A stretch of 64,000 nt of DNA from Adhaeribacter terrigena (lineage in GTDB: Bacteria; Bacteroidota; Bacteroidia; Cytophagales; Hymenobacteraceae): contig NZ_JAEHFX010000005.1 in assembly GCF_016623615.1 (NCBI RefSeq), positions 62,001 through 126,000 on the forward strand. Direction: 5' to 3'. The first letter of the stretch is position 1; every line of letters begins with the position of its first letter. Below, one piece after another: positions 33,194 through 41,893 of this stretch. A program made the position numbers and the translations under genes. The notes under the pieces were generated by a model. It worked only from the letters and a program-made list of their open reading frames with translations. It did no database searches and was not told where the DNA came from.

Positions 33194-35482
33194 TCAGAAC
33201 TTAAAATTATAAGCTATTGAAGGAATGAAACCGAACAAACCGACCTGCGAATATTTGTAGCCACCTTTGCCGTTTGGTTCTACTTTCACCCGGTAAGGCT
33301 GGGTCTGGTTGTAAACGTTGTAAGCCCCGAAGCACCATTCGCTTTGCCATCTTTTGTGCGGCTTGTTTTTCAAAACCAGGTTCAGATCCAGGCGGTGCGA
33401 GGGCGAGAATTTCAGGGCGTTGCGGTCAGTATAAACAGGTAAAACATCTACGCCGGAATAGGAAGGTTTCGGGGTGAAATACTGACCAAGACGGCCGGTT
33501 AAGCGCTGACCGGTGCCGTAAACCCAGACCGCCGAAATGCTTAAACGTTTTGAAATTTCGTAGTTCGTTACAATGGAAATATCGTGGCGGCGGTCGTATT
33601 TGGCGTAGAAGGTTTTGCCGTTGTTCAGCCCGTCGAATTGCCGCGTGGCCCAGCTCAGCGAATACCCGATCCAACCGTTGAAACGGCCTTCGGTTTTGTG
33701 CAGGAAAAGCTCGGCGCCGTAAGCTTCGCCGTTGCCGCGCAGGAGTTCGCGTTCGTAATTATCGTTCAGCATGAGTTGTGCGCCTTCCTTGTATTCCATT
33801 AAACGATATAGTTTTTTGTAGTAGATCTCGGCGCTCAGAAGGGTGTTCCGTTTCGGGAAATGGTGGTTGTAGCCTAAAGCAATTTGGTCGGCGTATTGCG
33901 GTTTTACCTGTTTGGTTACCGGGTACCAAAGATCGGTGGGCAGCATGAGCGAGGAATTGGAAACCAGGTGCAGGTACTGGAACATGCGCGAATAACCGGC
34001 TTTTAAAGAACTGTTTTCGGTAAGTTGAAGTACGGCGGAAGCGCGGGGTTCAAGACCAGCATAGGTTTTTCCGGAAGTAAATAAACCAGAAGCGCGCAGG
34101 CCGTAGCTCAGGGTTAAACGCGAGGTAGCTTTGAACTCGTTTTGCGCATAAGCGGCCATTTCCTGCGGATTCAGTTTACGGCCTTCCTGCGATTTTACGT
34201 AGTCCGAAATTTCGCCCTGCGTAGCCACAATGTTGGGCCGGAAACGGTGGTTCGTAACCGACAAACCGTAGCGCAACTGGTTCCGGGAATTGTGGGCATA
34301 ATCGTAGTCGAGCTTCAGGCCCAGGTCTTCGATATAAGAACCGATGAAAAGCGAATTCTGGTCGAAACGACCGTTTACCTGATAGCGGAAACGCGTGTGC
34401 AAAAGTGTGAGGCTGGAGAATAATTTATCGGAATACCGGTGCTGCCAGCGGAGCGTGTTGGTAAAATTGCCGAGCGTAAACCCGAAATCCATGCCCAGAT
34501 CTTCGTCGTTGCCACCCGCTTTTGGTTCGCTTAACACGTCGTTGCCGTAATAGCTGCTGAAGGAAATTTTATCTTTGTCCGAGAGTTTGTAATGCAGCTT
34601 TAGGTTGGTGTCGTAGAAATAATACGGGATCTTCAGGCCGGCCACGCCCAGCACTTTGTCTAAATAAGAACGGCGTGCCGAAATCAGGAACGTGAATTTA
34701 TCTTTCTGAATCGGGCCCTGCACGGTTACGCGCGAGGAAAGCAAACCAATCCCACCTTCCGCTTTTATTTTTTCCGCATCGCCGTTCTGGGTTTTAATAT
34801 CCATTACCGAAGAAATGCGCCCGCCATATTGCGCCGGGAAACTGCCTTTTATGAGCGACACATCCTGCAGGGCATCGTTGTTGAAAACCGAGAAAAATCC
34901 GAACAAATGGCCCACGTTGTAAACCGGCGCATCGTCTAAAAGAATTAAGTTCTGATCTACGCCACCACCACGCACGTACATGCCGGTCTGGCCTTCGCCG
35001 CCGCGTTTTACGCCGGGCATGAGTTGCGCCACTTTTATAATATCCACTTCGCCGCCAATGCTGGGTAAATGTTTGATCTGCTGCGGCGAAATCTTCAGCG
35101 TGCTCATTTGCGGCGTAAAAACCTGGTCGCGGAGCTCGTTCTTCTTCGCCGAAATTTCCACTTCCTGCAGCGTATTCGCATCCTGTTGCAGCGCGATGTT
35201 CAGTTCAGTATTGCCGATCAGGTTTACTTCTTTTTCCACTTTTGCAAAACCGATGAGCGAAAAAACGACTTTCGCTTTTTCGCCGGAAATTTTCAGTTCG
35301 TATTTTCCTTCAGCATTGGTAACGATGCCGGTTTGGTGTTCGGGCAAGTAAACCGAAACGCCGGGCAGGATTTCCTGCGTAGCGGCATCGCGGATGGTGC
35401 CCCGCAGCACAGAAGTTTTTTGGGCTAAAACACTACCGTTTACCAGAAATAAAAGGCAAAGCAATACCAGGCTGTTTTTCAC
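33194..35482 (-). CDS. TonB-dependent receptor without STN domain
   Basis: The 762-aa receptor starts at GTG, with a signal peptide (MKNSLVLLCLLFLVNGSVLAQ by convention). The carboxypeptidase-regulatory domain (LRGTIRDAATQEILPGVSVY) and plug follow (HLPSIGGEVDIIKVAQLMPG, GMYVRGGGVDQNLILLDDAP), then the barrel ending GFIPSIAYNFKF. Compared with the first receptor it lacks STN, so it cannot signal to an anti-sigma factor the same way. Its plug and barrel motifs are clearly paralogous (SLIKGSFPAQYGGRISSVMD). DUF4249 lies downstream. The stretch encoding NGSVLAQKT is a reverse E30 copy. Confidence 0.93.
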   Translation of the reverse strand: MKNSLVLLCLLFLVNGSVLAQKTSVLRGTIRDAATQEILPGVSVYLPEHQTGIVTNAEGKYELKISGEKAKVVFSLIGFAKVEKEVNLIGNTELNIALQQDANTLQEVEISAKKNELRDQVFTPQMSTLKISPQQIKHLPSIGGEVDIIKVAQLMPGVKRGGEGQTGMYVRGGGVDQNLILLDDAPVYNVGHLFGFFSVFNNDALQDVSLIKGSFPAQYGGRISSVMDIKTQNGDAEKIKAEGGIGLLSSRVTVQGPIQKDKFTFLISARRSYLDKVLGVAGLKIPYYFYDTNLKLHYKLSDKDKISFSSYYGNDVLSEPKAGGNDEDLGMDFGFTLGNFTNTLRWQHRYSDKLFSSLTLLHTRFRYQVNGRFDQNSLFIGSYIEDLGLKLDYDYAHNSRNQLRYGLSVTNHRFRPNIVATQGEISDYVKSQEGRKLNPQEMAAYAQNEFKATSRLTLSYGLRASGLFTSGKTYAGLEPRASAVLQLTENSSLKAGYSRMFQYLHLVSNSSLMLPTDLWYPVTKQVKPQYADQIALGYNHHFPKRNTLLSAEIYYKKLYRLMEYKEGAQLMLNDNYERELLRGNGEAYGAELFLHKTEGRFNGWIGYSLSWATRQFDGLNNGKTFYAKYDRRHDISIVTNYEISKRLSISAVWVYGTGQRLTGRLGQYFTPKPSYSGVDVLPVYTDRNALKFSPSHRLDLNLVLKNKPHKRWQSEWCFGAYNVYNQTQPYRVKVEPNGKGGYKYSQVGLFGFIPSIAYNFKF
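35414..35441 (-). repeat. E30 copy spanning the signal-peptidase site of the second receptor
   Basis: The + strand reads AGTTTTTTGGGCTAAAACAC, then TACCGTTT. On the gene strand this encodes the end of the signal peptide and the first mature residues (NGSVLAQKT). Confidence 0.75.
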
Positions 35483-35751
35483 GACAGTTTAAAAATTAGG
35501 TTAAAAAATACGTTTAGCGGGAGCCGGAAAAGCGAAATTCAGAAGTTAGCGGCAAGCTGCTTTCCGGCGGTTTCAAAACTATAGACAAGATGCAAAAGCC
35601 TGCCCCTTAGTTGCATGGTGAAAAAAATTATGGAAGTTGGATTTAGAATGAGAAGAGTTAAAAAAATGCTGTAAGGGAAGCAACGGATTTGTTTTTCACT
35701 TCGTCCTCATACTAACAACAAATGTTTTTATCTTGTCTACAAAATTATTCC

Positions 35752-37389
35752 ATGAAAAAACGCTACAACTTCCTGCCTGAAAACTGGCTCCGCATGAGTC
35801 TAGCTGCTGCCTTCGTGGCATTTTTTTCATTAAATAGTTTCGCTCAAAATGGCCCGGCTATTATGTGGCAAAAGGCTTTTGGAGGGACTAACCTGGATGT
35901 ACTCTGCGAAACAAAACAAACTTCAGATGGAGGATTTATTATCGGCGGTTGGTCACTTTCCGATATTAGTATTGATAAATCTCAAAACAGCAAGGGGTTT
36001 GCCGATTACTGGATAATTAAACTTGATGCAAATGGCAATAAAGTTTGGGATAAAACATTAGGGGGGAATGGTGGTGATTATTTATCTTCAGTTAAACAAA
36101 CTCCTGATGGCGGATACATTTTGGGTGGTGAATCTGGCTCTGGAATTAGTGGTGATAAAACTCAAGCTTGCAAAGGCTATGAGGATTATTGGATTATAAA
36201 ACTAGACACCAATGGCAATAAAATTTGGGATAAAACCTATGGGGGAATTAATGAAGAAGAAATTGGAGTAATAGAACCAACTATAGATGGAGGTTATATT
36301 GTAGGCGGACAATCTAACTCCGGGATTAGTGGAGATAAAACAGAAGTAAACCGGGGAAGCGGATATGATCTTTGGATAATAAAACTCGATGCAAATGGTA
36401 ATAAACTATGGGATAAAACACTTGGGAGCAGCTCAACAGACAATTTCACCTGTATTCAACAAACTAAAGACGGCGGGTATATTTTAGGTGGATACTCTTA
36501 CTCTGGAATAAGTGGAGATAAAACACAAGCTTCTAGAGGCGGTCTGGATTATTGGGTGATAAAACTGGACGCCAATGGAAATAAACTTTGGGATAAAACA
36601 TTTGGTGGTAGTACCAATGAAGTATTAGCGTCTGTTCAGCAGACTACCGATGGAGGTTATATTATAGGCGGAGGTTCTGGTTCTGGAATAGGCGGAGATA
36701 AAAGCCACGCTTCTCATGGATGTGGTGATTTTTGGGTACTAAAATTAAATGCTACCGGAAATAAAATTTGGGATAGAACTTATGGCGGAAGTGGTTGTGA
36801 AGGAGGAGGTATAATACAAATTGCAGACGGGACCTATATTTTAAGTGGACCATCCGATTCTGGGATTAGTATTGATAAGACACAAGCGTCTAGAGGAGAA
36901 ACTGATACTTGGCTCTTAAAGTTAGATAGTAGTGGCAACAAAACCTGGGATAAAACTTTAGGTGGAACTGAAGAAGATTTTATGAGTGTCTTTCAACAAA
37001 CCTTTGATGGAGGATATATTATTGGTGGCAGCTCCGATTCTCCTATAAGCGGGGATAAAACTCAAGCACCAAAAGGTGATAGAGATTTCTGGGTCATAAA
37101 AATAGGCGGAAATCCACTTGGTATAAAAGAACCCGAAACCAACTTTGCCATTTCCATTTCCCCAAACCCGAACCAGGGAAAATTCACCTTACAACTCAGC
37201 AACCTTACCGCACCAAAAGCCGAAGTAACCGTTTCCGATATGTTGGGCCGCGTGGTTTTGCAGCAGGAATTAAATGTAAGCAATAACCAGCTTTCCGAAG
37301 AACTGTCTTTACCGCATGCCAAAGGCATGTATCTGCTGCAGGTAAAAGCTGGTGAACAGCTGCTTACCCGTAAAATTGTAGTGGAGTAA
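35752..37389 (+). CDS. T9SS-secreted seven-repeat (beta-propeller-like) surface protein, paralogue 2
   Basis: Starting at the ATG at 35752 (MKKRYNFLPENWLRM; 545 aa), the protein has a signal peptide ending NSFAQN. Seven repeats of about 60 residues follow, with QTxDGGYILGG, SGISGDKTQASRG and DYWVIKLDANGNKLWDKT. The C-terminal T9SS type A sorting domain is almost the same as in paralogue 1 (SISPNPNQGKFTLQLSN ... LLTRKIVVE). The tract around repeats 1-7 is A+T-richer than the ends. The gene is divergent from the second TonB receptor gene, suggesting that receptor, DUF4249 and secreted protein form a functional set; this is inference. Confidence 0.88.
   Translation: MKKRYNFLPENWLRMSLAAAFVAFFSLNSFAQNGPAIMWQKAFGGTNLDVLCETKQTSDGGFIIGGWSLSDISIDKSQNSKGFADYWIIKLDANGNKVWDKTLGGNGGDYLSSVKQTPDGGYILGGESGSGISGDKTQACKGYEDYWIIKLDTNGNKIWDKTYGGINEEEIGVIEPTIDGGYIVGGQSNSGISGDKTEVNRGSGYDLWIIKLDANGNKLWDKTLGSSSTDNFTCIQQTKDGGYILGGYSYSGISGDKTQASRGGLDYWVIKLDANGNKLWDKTFGGSTNEVLASVQQTTDGGYIIGGGSGSGIGGDKSHASHGCGDFWVLKLNATGNKIWDRTYGGSGCEGGGIIQIADGTYILSGPSDSGISIDKTQASRGETDTWLLKLDSSGNKTWDKTLGGTEEDFMSVFQQTFDGGYIIGGSSDSPISGDKTQAPKGDRDFWVIKIGGNPLGIKEPETNFAISISPNPNQGKFTLQLSNLTAPKAEVTVSDMLGRVVLQQELNVSNNQLSEELSLPHAKGMYLLQVKAGEQLLTRKIVVE
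35757..35784 (+). repeat. E30 copy encoding the N-terminus of the second seven-repeat protein
   Basis: Starts AAAACGCTACAACTT and ends CTGAAAACTGG within the first 12 codons, encoding KRYNFLPENW. The match is weaker than in paralogue 1. Confidence 0.65.
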
Positions 37390-37551
37390 GAAGAAGCTTT
37401 AAGTAAGAACTGTTATGGCTATTTATGCATAACGTCCTTAATTTATTTGCAATCTTCAAGATATTCAGTTTAATTAATATTTGCGTTTATTTATATTTAA
37501 ACCAGCGCTTTAATTACCCTGACTATATCTCTCACTTAACCTTAAAAAGCC

Positions 37552-38646
37552 ATGTTGCACCTGAAGTTGCCCTTCGCCAAAACTGCCACAGCAAAACGCA
37601 GTAAGTTATTTTTATTAGCGCTTGCATTAAGTGCCTTCACGCCGTTTGCCGGTATTGCGCAAAAAATTGAAGCGAATAAAATTTTCACTTCGTTAAAGAA
37701 AGCTCCGGTAATGAAGTTAAAGCCAGAGTTCAATACCTATTCCGTAACCTACGATTTTGGCACCTTGCCGCTCCAGGCCAAAGAAAAACCTGAACTTCAG
37801 GATCTGAAATTTCAGGAATCTGGCGGCGATTTGAACCTGAAAATTACCTTCAACAAACTTTTTATTATAGATAAGATCCAGAAAACTGAGGGTACTAAAC
37901 CAACCCCTCCGAAGCCAGGTACGAAACCGCAAAAAGCCGCAAGCCCTGCGGAGCCGCCTAAATTCTATTCCATCGTGAATTATATGGCCAATTACGGCTA
38001 CGACCTGATCGATAAAAAGTCGGAAACAACGCTTTATGCATTCAAAAAAAAGAACGATAGTTTTACCACGCCCACTTTTAACAGCGTGGCCGAACTGGAT
38101 GCTTATCTTAAAAATTCGTTAGAAACCGAACTGCAGGCGCATATCCTGGATAAAATAAACAAACGGATCAAATACGATTTTGCCCCGCAAAACTTCGAAG
38201 TAAGAGTAGCCGTGAATTCCGTTACGGGTCCATCGCCGGCTTTTACTGAAATAAACAAAGCCAGCACCGATTTTGCTGCTCTCGTTTCCGAAAAAACACC
38301 GACGAAGGAAGCCATTCAGCCACAGATCGCCGTTTGGGAAAAGCACCTGGCTACCGCCGACTGGAAAGGTAAAGGCGCGATCAATAAAAAAGTGGCCAAC
38401 GCCCTGATCGAAAACCTGTGCGCGGCCTACATGCTTACCGGCGATTTTGGTAAACTCAGAGAAAAAGTAGACCTTTTTGAAAAGAATAATCCCGGAGCAG
38501 GCAGTATATCGGCGCTTACCTTCGAAGCCGATTCGAACTACCCTGGCTCGAACCCTTCGGTGCAGGCCATTAAGCGGAAAGACAAAACGCAGAACTACAT
38601 AAAGTCTAATTTCCACGAGTTCTCTCATGACCTGGCGGGCGCTTAA
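37552..38646 (+). CDS. hypothetical secreted protein
   Basis: The 364-aa protein has a signal peptide after a basic N-terminus (KRSKLFLLALALSAFTPFAG, then IAQK). The mature part has a Pro/Lys-rich linker (KPTPPKPGTKPQKAASPAEP) near residue 115. A C-terminal helical region follows, with NALIENLCAAYMLTGDFGKL, that reads like one TPR-type hairpin. There is no sorting domain or lipobox, so it is probably periplasmic. It stands alone between the seven-repeat protein and a small acidic protein. I recognise no family. Confidence 0.65.
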   Translation: MLHLKLPFAKTATAKRSKLFLLALALSAFTPFAGIAQKIEANKIFTSLKKAPVMKLKPEFNTYSVTYDFGTLPLQAKEKPELQDLKFQESGGDLNLKITFNKLFIIDKIQKTEGTKPTPPKPGTKPQKAASPAEPPKFYSIVNYMANYGYDLIDKKSETTLYAFKKKNDSFTTPTFNSVAELDAYLKNSLETELQAHILDKINKRIKYDFAPQNFEVRVAVNSVTGPSPAFTEINKASTDFAALVSEKTPTKEAIQPQIAVWEKHLATADWKGKGAINKKVANALIENLCAAYMLTGDFGKLREKVDLFEKNNPGAGSISALTFEADSNYPGSNPSVQAIKRKDKTQNYIKSNFHEFSHDLAGA

Positions 38647-38690
38647 CGATCGTTTCCTAAAGTGGTAATGCCTTTACTCTTCGCTTTATA

Positions 38691-38720
38691 AAAACGGTAC
38701 CCTTTCAGACATAAAAACTA
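38691..38720 (+). repeat. E30 30-bp dispersed repeat
   Basis: AAAACGGTACCCTTTCAGAC, then ATAAAAACTA, in the gap after the hypothetical secreted protein gene. Confidence 0.85.
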
Positions 38721-38798
38721 AATGCGGCGCAGCAGGATTTAACCTTGCTGCGCTTTTTTTGCGTATTGAGCTAAAGCTATATTTAACCCGATACGGCC

Positions 38799-39191
38799 AT
38801 GAGCAAAAAGAAAAAGAAAAACGACAAAGCCGAAAAGAAAGCCAAAGTGCATAAAGAACTCGAAGGCTTCGAAATAAAGATTAACCCGCTCGGCGAGATC
38901 ACCTCCAGCTACAGCATAGACCAGCTCAACGAGTTTCTGGATAAGAACGTGTACGACAAAAAACTCACCGACAAAGGCCTGGAAAAACCCGGCAGCAAAG
39001 CTGAAGATGACGATTACCACGTAGAAGAAACTGAGGAGGAAGAAGAAAATCCGGAAGATTTCATTGCCCCGGCACCGCGCGCCAAAAAGCCGGCAAAAAC
39101 CGAAGACGAAGAGGAAGATGAAACCGACGAGGATGAAGACGACCTGGATAAACTGGATGATGACGAGGAAATCAGGCCGAAGAAAAAATAA
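38799..39191 (+). CDS. small highly charged protein (basic head, acidic tail)
   Basis: The 130-aa protein starts MSKKKKKNDKAEKKAKVHKE, has a short ordered core (LEGFEIKINPLGEITSSYSI, DQLNEFLDKNV), and ends in a long Asp/Glu-rich tail closing with RPKKK. The core resembles small Bacteroidota proteins of unknown function; the tail is likely disordered. No signal peptide or membrane helix is seen, so it is cytoplasmic. A role in binding basic proteins or nucleic-acid machinery is possible but unproven. An E30 copy separates it from the AIM24-like gene. Confidence 0.65.
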   Translation: MSKKKKKNDKAEKKAKVHKELEGFEIKINPLGEITSSYSIDQLNEFLDKNVYDKKLTDKGLEKPGSKAEDDDYHVEETEEEEENPEDFIAPAPRAKKPAKTEDEEEDETDEDEDDLDKLDDDEEIRPKKK

Positions 39192-39201
39192 CCTGACCGC
39201 G

Positions 39202-39230
39202 ACTTTTTAGCCCGAAAACCCTAGCGTTTT
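39202..39230 (-). repeat. E30 30-bp dispersed repeat
   Basis: GACTTTTTAGCCCGAAAACC, then CTAGCGTTTT, reverse orientation, between two plus-strand genes. Confidence 0.85.
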
Positions 39231-39277
39231 CTGCCGGAAATTTTGCAATTTAGCCGTGCTAACCAACCATAATTTTT

Positions 39278-40042
39278 ATGCGCTCGCACGAAATTGACTA
39301 TAAAATTTTTGGCAACGATATCCAGGTTTTAGAAGTAGAGCTGGACCAGAACGAAACCGTAATTGCCGAAGCCGGCGCCATGGTTTACATGGAAGATGGC
39401 ATTCAGTTCGAAACCAAAATGGGTGACGGCTCCGAGGCGAACCAGGGCCTCTTGGGCAAAATATTTTCTGCCGGCACCCGCATGCTTACCGGCGAATCTT
39501 TGTTTATGACGCACTTTACGCACCGCGGCCGCAACCAGAAAAGCCGCGTAGCGTTTTCGGCGCCTTATCCCGGCACCATTATCCCCATAGATCTGGCCAC
39601 AATTCCGCAAGGGTTAATTGTGCAGAAAGATGGTTTCCTGGCGGCGGCGTTGGGCACGAAAATGAACATCCACTTTAACCAGCGTTTAGGGGCCGGCTTA
39701 ATTGGCGGCGAAGGTTTTATTCTGCAACGTTTGCAGGGCGATGGGCTGGCTTTTATTCACGCCGGCGGCACCGTAATTGAAAAACAACTCAACAACGAAA
39801 CCCTGCGCATCGATACCGGCTGCGTGGTAGCTTTCGAACAAGGCATCGATTTCGATATTCAGCGTTCGGGTGGTTTAAAATCGATGATCTTTGGCGGCGA
39901 AGGTTTGTTTCTGGCTACTTTGCGCGGCACCGGCCGGGTTTGGATCCAGAGCATGCCGGTGAAGAAACTGATCCAGGCGCTGATGCCAACCGGCGGCAAC
40001 CAGAACAAGGAAGGCGGCTTTATGAGCAATTTTTTAGAGTAA
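39278..40042 (+). CDS. AIM24 / TIGR00266 family protein
   Basis: The 254-aa protein matches the TIGR00266 family throughout: [60 protein letters not shown] and [23 protein letters not shown]24 relatives are beta-barrel-like proteins; mitochondrial AIM24 affects cristae, and bacterial roles are unknown. It is cytoplasmic, without a signal peptide. Its last codons and stop (FLE, TAA) fall inside a reverse E30 copy at 40030-40056. Confidence 0.92.
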   Translation: MRSHEIDYKIFGNDIQVLEVELDQNETVIAEAGAMVYMEDGIQFETKMGDGSEANQGLLGKIFSAGTRMLTGESLFMTHFTHRGRNQKSRVAFSAPYPGTIIPIDLATIPQGLIVQKDGFLAAALGTKMNIHFNQRLGAGLIGGEGFILQRLQGDGLAFIHAGGTVIEKQLNNETLRIDTGCVVAFEQGIDFDIQRSGGLKSMIFGGEGLFLATLRGTGRVWIQSMPVKKLIQALMPTGGNQNKEGGFMSNFLE

Positions 40043-40100
40043 AAGCATAGCGTTTTCTCTAAACAGGAAAGGCGGCCTTTTTGCAGAGGCCGCCTTTTAT
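40030..40100. repeat. E30 copy and bidirectional terminator after the AIM24-like gene
   Basis: Reverse E30 at 40030-40056 (TTTTTTAGAGTAAAAGCATA, then GCGTTTTC) covers the AIM24-like stop codon. A terminator follows at 40068-40100, with AAAGGCGGCC paired to GGCCGCCTTT; A-runs and T-runs on both sides let it serve the convergent small membrane protein gene as well. A further E30 remnant (TTTTCAGCAAAACGG) lies just beyond. Confidence 0.78.
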
Positions 40101-40125
40101 ATTTTCAGCAAAACGGTTGCTGCTA

Positions 40126-40377
40126 TTACCCCGGAAACGGAATGGTTTCCGGCACAGGCGCTTCTTCGCCGCCAAACTGCATCAGCAGCAAGGCTCCTGC
40201 CAGAGCCGCTACCATCAGCACCAGAAAAAACACGGTCAGGCGTTCCTTTCGTTTCTGCCGGGCAGTTGCTTTTCCGGAATTGAGTTTAATGCGCACGCGC
40301 ACTTTCTTTTTTACCCGAACGCGGTGCGTCTTCCGTACGCCGTCCGAGAAATCCTGGTTTAGTAGTTCAGCTTGCAT
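40126..40377 (-). CDS. hypothetical small single-TM protein
   Basis: The 83-aa protein has a basic N-terminal half (HRVRVKKKVRVRIKL) and one transmembrane helix (LTVFFLVLMVAALAGALLLM) near residues 47-66, with a short periplasmic tail (PVPETIPFPG). Its start lies within the 3' end of the GH3-type gene (11-bp overlap), so it is translated from the same transcript. I recognise no family. Confidence 0.65.
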   Translation of the reverse strand: MQAELLNQDFSDGVRKTHRVRVKKKVRVRIKLNSGKATARQKRKERLTVFFLVLMVAALAGALLLMQFGGEEAPVPETIPFPG

Positions 40378-41893
40378 GGTGGGTTTCCTGGCATATTACC
40401 AGCAGTTCTTCTAAGTATTCCCGGGTGTTCGATAAACGGGGCACTTTATTCTGGCCGCCCAGTTTATTTTTGCGCCGCAGCCATTCCACAAACGTGCCGG
40501 GTGGCGCAACGTGAACTTTCGGGGCAACCAACGCAATGTCCTGGTAGCGTTTGGCATCGTAGTCCGAATTTATCTCCCGAAGTTTCGCATCTAAGATAGC
40601 ACAGAACCGGGATAAATTATCAGGATTTTGGTTAAACTCTATAATCCATTCGTGACCGCCTTGTTTTTGGCTTTGAAAGTAAACGGGTGCCGCCGTAAAA
40701 TTGGACAGCTTTGCTCCGGTTTGCTTACAGGCTTCGGTTAAAGCCGCTTCCGCATTTTCAATAATTACTTCTTCGCCGAAGGCATTTATGTAATGTTTGG
40801 TGCGTCCGCTTATTCTAAAACGGTAAGGATCGGTGCTGGTAAACTTCACCGTATCGCCGATTTTATAGCGCCACAATCCGCCGTTCGTAGAAATAACCAT
40901 GGCATAATTCTTCCCTATTTCTACCTCCGAAAGCGGAATGGTTATGGGATTTTCATCGTCGAAATGGCCCGCCGGAATAAATTCGTAAAACACGCCATAA
41001 TCAAGCATCAGCAACAGGTCTTCCGAATCGGGCTGGTCCTGAATGCCAAAGAAACCTTCCGAAGCATTGTAAAGCTCCAGGTAATTCATTTTGGCCGTAG
41101 GAATTATGGCTTTGAAAAGCTCGCGGTAAGGCCCGAAAGCCACCGCGCCGTGCCCGAATAATTCCAGATTCGGCCACACTTCGGGAATGGTTTTGCCGGT
41201 TTTTTCCATGATGCGCTGCAAAAGCACGTAGGTCCAGGTGGGTACGCCGGCCAGGCTGGTAATATTTTCGGAAATGGTTTCTTCGGCAATGCGCTCAATT
41301 TTCTCTTCCCACTTATCCATTAAAGCGGTTTTGAGTTTCGGCGCTCTGATGTATTCAGCCCAGAAAGGCAGATTCTGCATGATTACCGCCGAAACGTCGC
41401 CGTAAAAAGAGTTTGGGTTTTTCTCGTTTACCTGGAAGCTGCCGCCAATGCTCAGGCCTTTGCCGGTAAAAAGTTTGGTATCGGGGCGGTTGTTCACGTA
41501 AATGGCCAGCATATCTTTGCCGCCTTTGTAATGGCAATCTTCCAACGATGCTTTGCTAACCGGAATGAATTTGCTGCGGGCGTTAGTGGTGCCGGAAGAT
41601 TTGGCGAACCAGGTGATTTTAGTTGGCCACAGAATATTCTGCTCGCCCTTCATCATGCGGTCAATTTCCGGAAAAAGCTGTTCGTAGCTCGAAACCGGCA
41701 CGCGTTCTTTAAACGTTTCCCACGACTTTATTTCCTCAAAACCATAGCGTTTTCCCCATTCGGTATTTTTGGCCGTATCGAGCAGGTTCCGGAACGTTTC
41801 GATCTGTACTTCATGCGGGTTCTGACGGAACCGGTCTATCTGATCGATCCGCTTGCGCATGGCCCAGGTCATTATGGTATTGAGGATTTCCAA
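40367..41893 (-). CDS. GH3 auxin-responsive promoter family protein (acyl-adenylate forming)
   Basis: The 508-aa protein has GH3 landmarks: ITWFAKSSGTTNARSKFIPV (ATP-binding loop), YNASEGFFGIQ, IPLSEVEIGKNYAMVIST, LWRYKIGDTVKF and NAFGEEVIIENAEAAL. GH3 enzymes adenylate a carboxylate and transfer it to an amino acid or other nucleophile; bacterial substrates are mostly unknown. The longest frame starts with TTG at 41893 and gives MEILNTIMTWAMRKRIDQ, which resembles the family N-terminus; the first ATG is at 41872. The TTG sits where the repeat arm of the neighbouring four-helix-bundle gene begins. Codons for WGKRYGFEE coincide with an E30-like sequence at 41725-41754. Confidence 0.9.
   Translation of the reverse strand: MEILNTIMTWAMRKRIDQIDRFRQNPHEVQIETFRNLLDTAKNTEWGKRYGFEEIKSWETFKERVPVSSYEQLFPEIDRMMKGEQNILWPTKITWFAKSSGTTNARSKFIPVSKASLEDCHYKGGKDMLAIYVNNRPDTKLFTGKGLSIGGSFQVNEKNPNSFYGDVSAVIMQNLPFWAEYIRAPKLKTALMDKWEEKIERIAEETISENITSLAGVPTWTYVLLQRIMEKTGKTIPEVWPNLELFGHGAVAFGPYRELFKAIIPTAKMNYLELYNASEGFFGIQDQPDSEDLLLMLDYGVFYEFIPAGHFDDENPITIPLSEVEIGKNYAMVISTNGGLWRYKIGDTVKFTSTDPYRFRISGRTKHYINAFGEEVIIENAEAALTEACKQTGAKLSNFTAAPVYFQSQKQGGHEWIIEFNQNPDNLSRFCAILDAKLREINSDYDAKRYQDIALVAPKVHVAPPGTFVEWLRRKNKLGGQNKVPRLSNTREYLEELLVICQETHHAS
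41725..41754 (-). repeat. E30-like sequence inside the GH3-type gene
   Basis: The + strand reads GACTTTATTTCCTCAAAACC, then ATAGCGTTTT. All three conserved blocks are present, with one change in the A/T tract, in the frame encoding KRYGFEEI. This could be a real copy or convergence. Confidence 0.5.
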
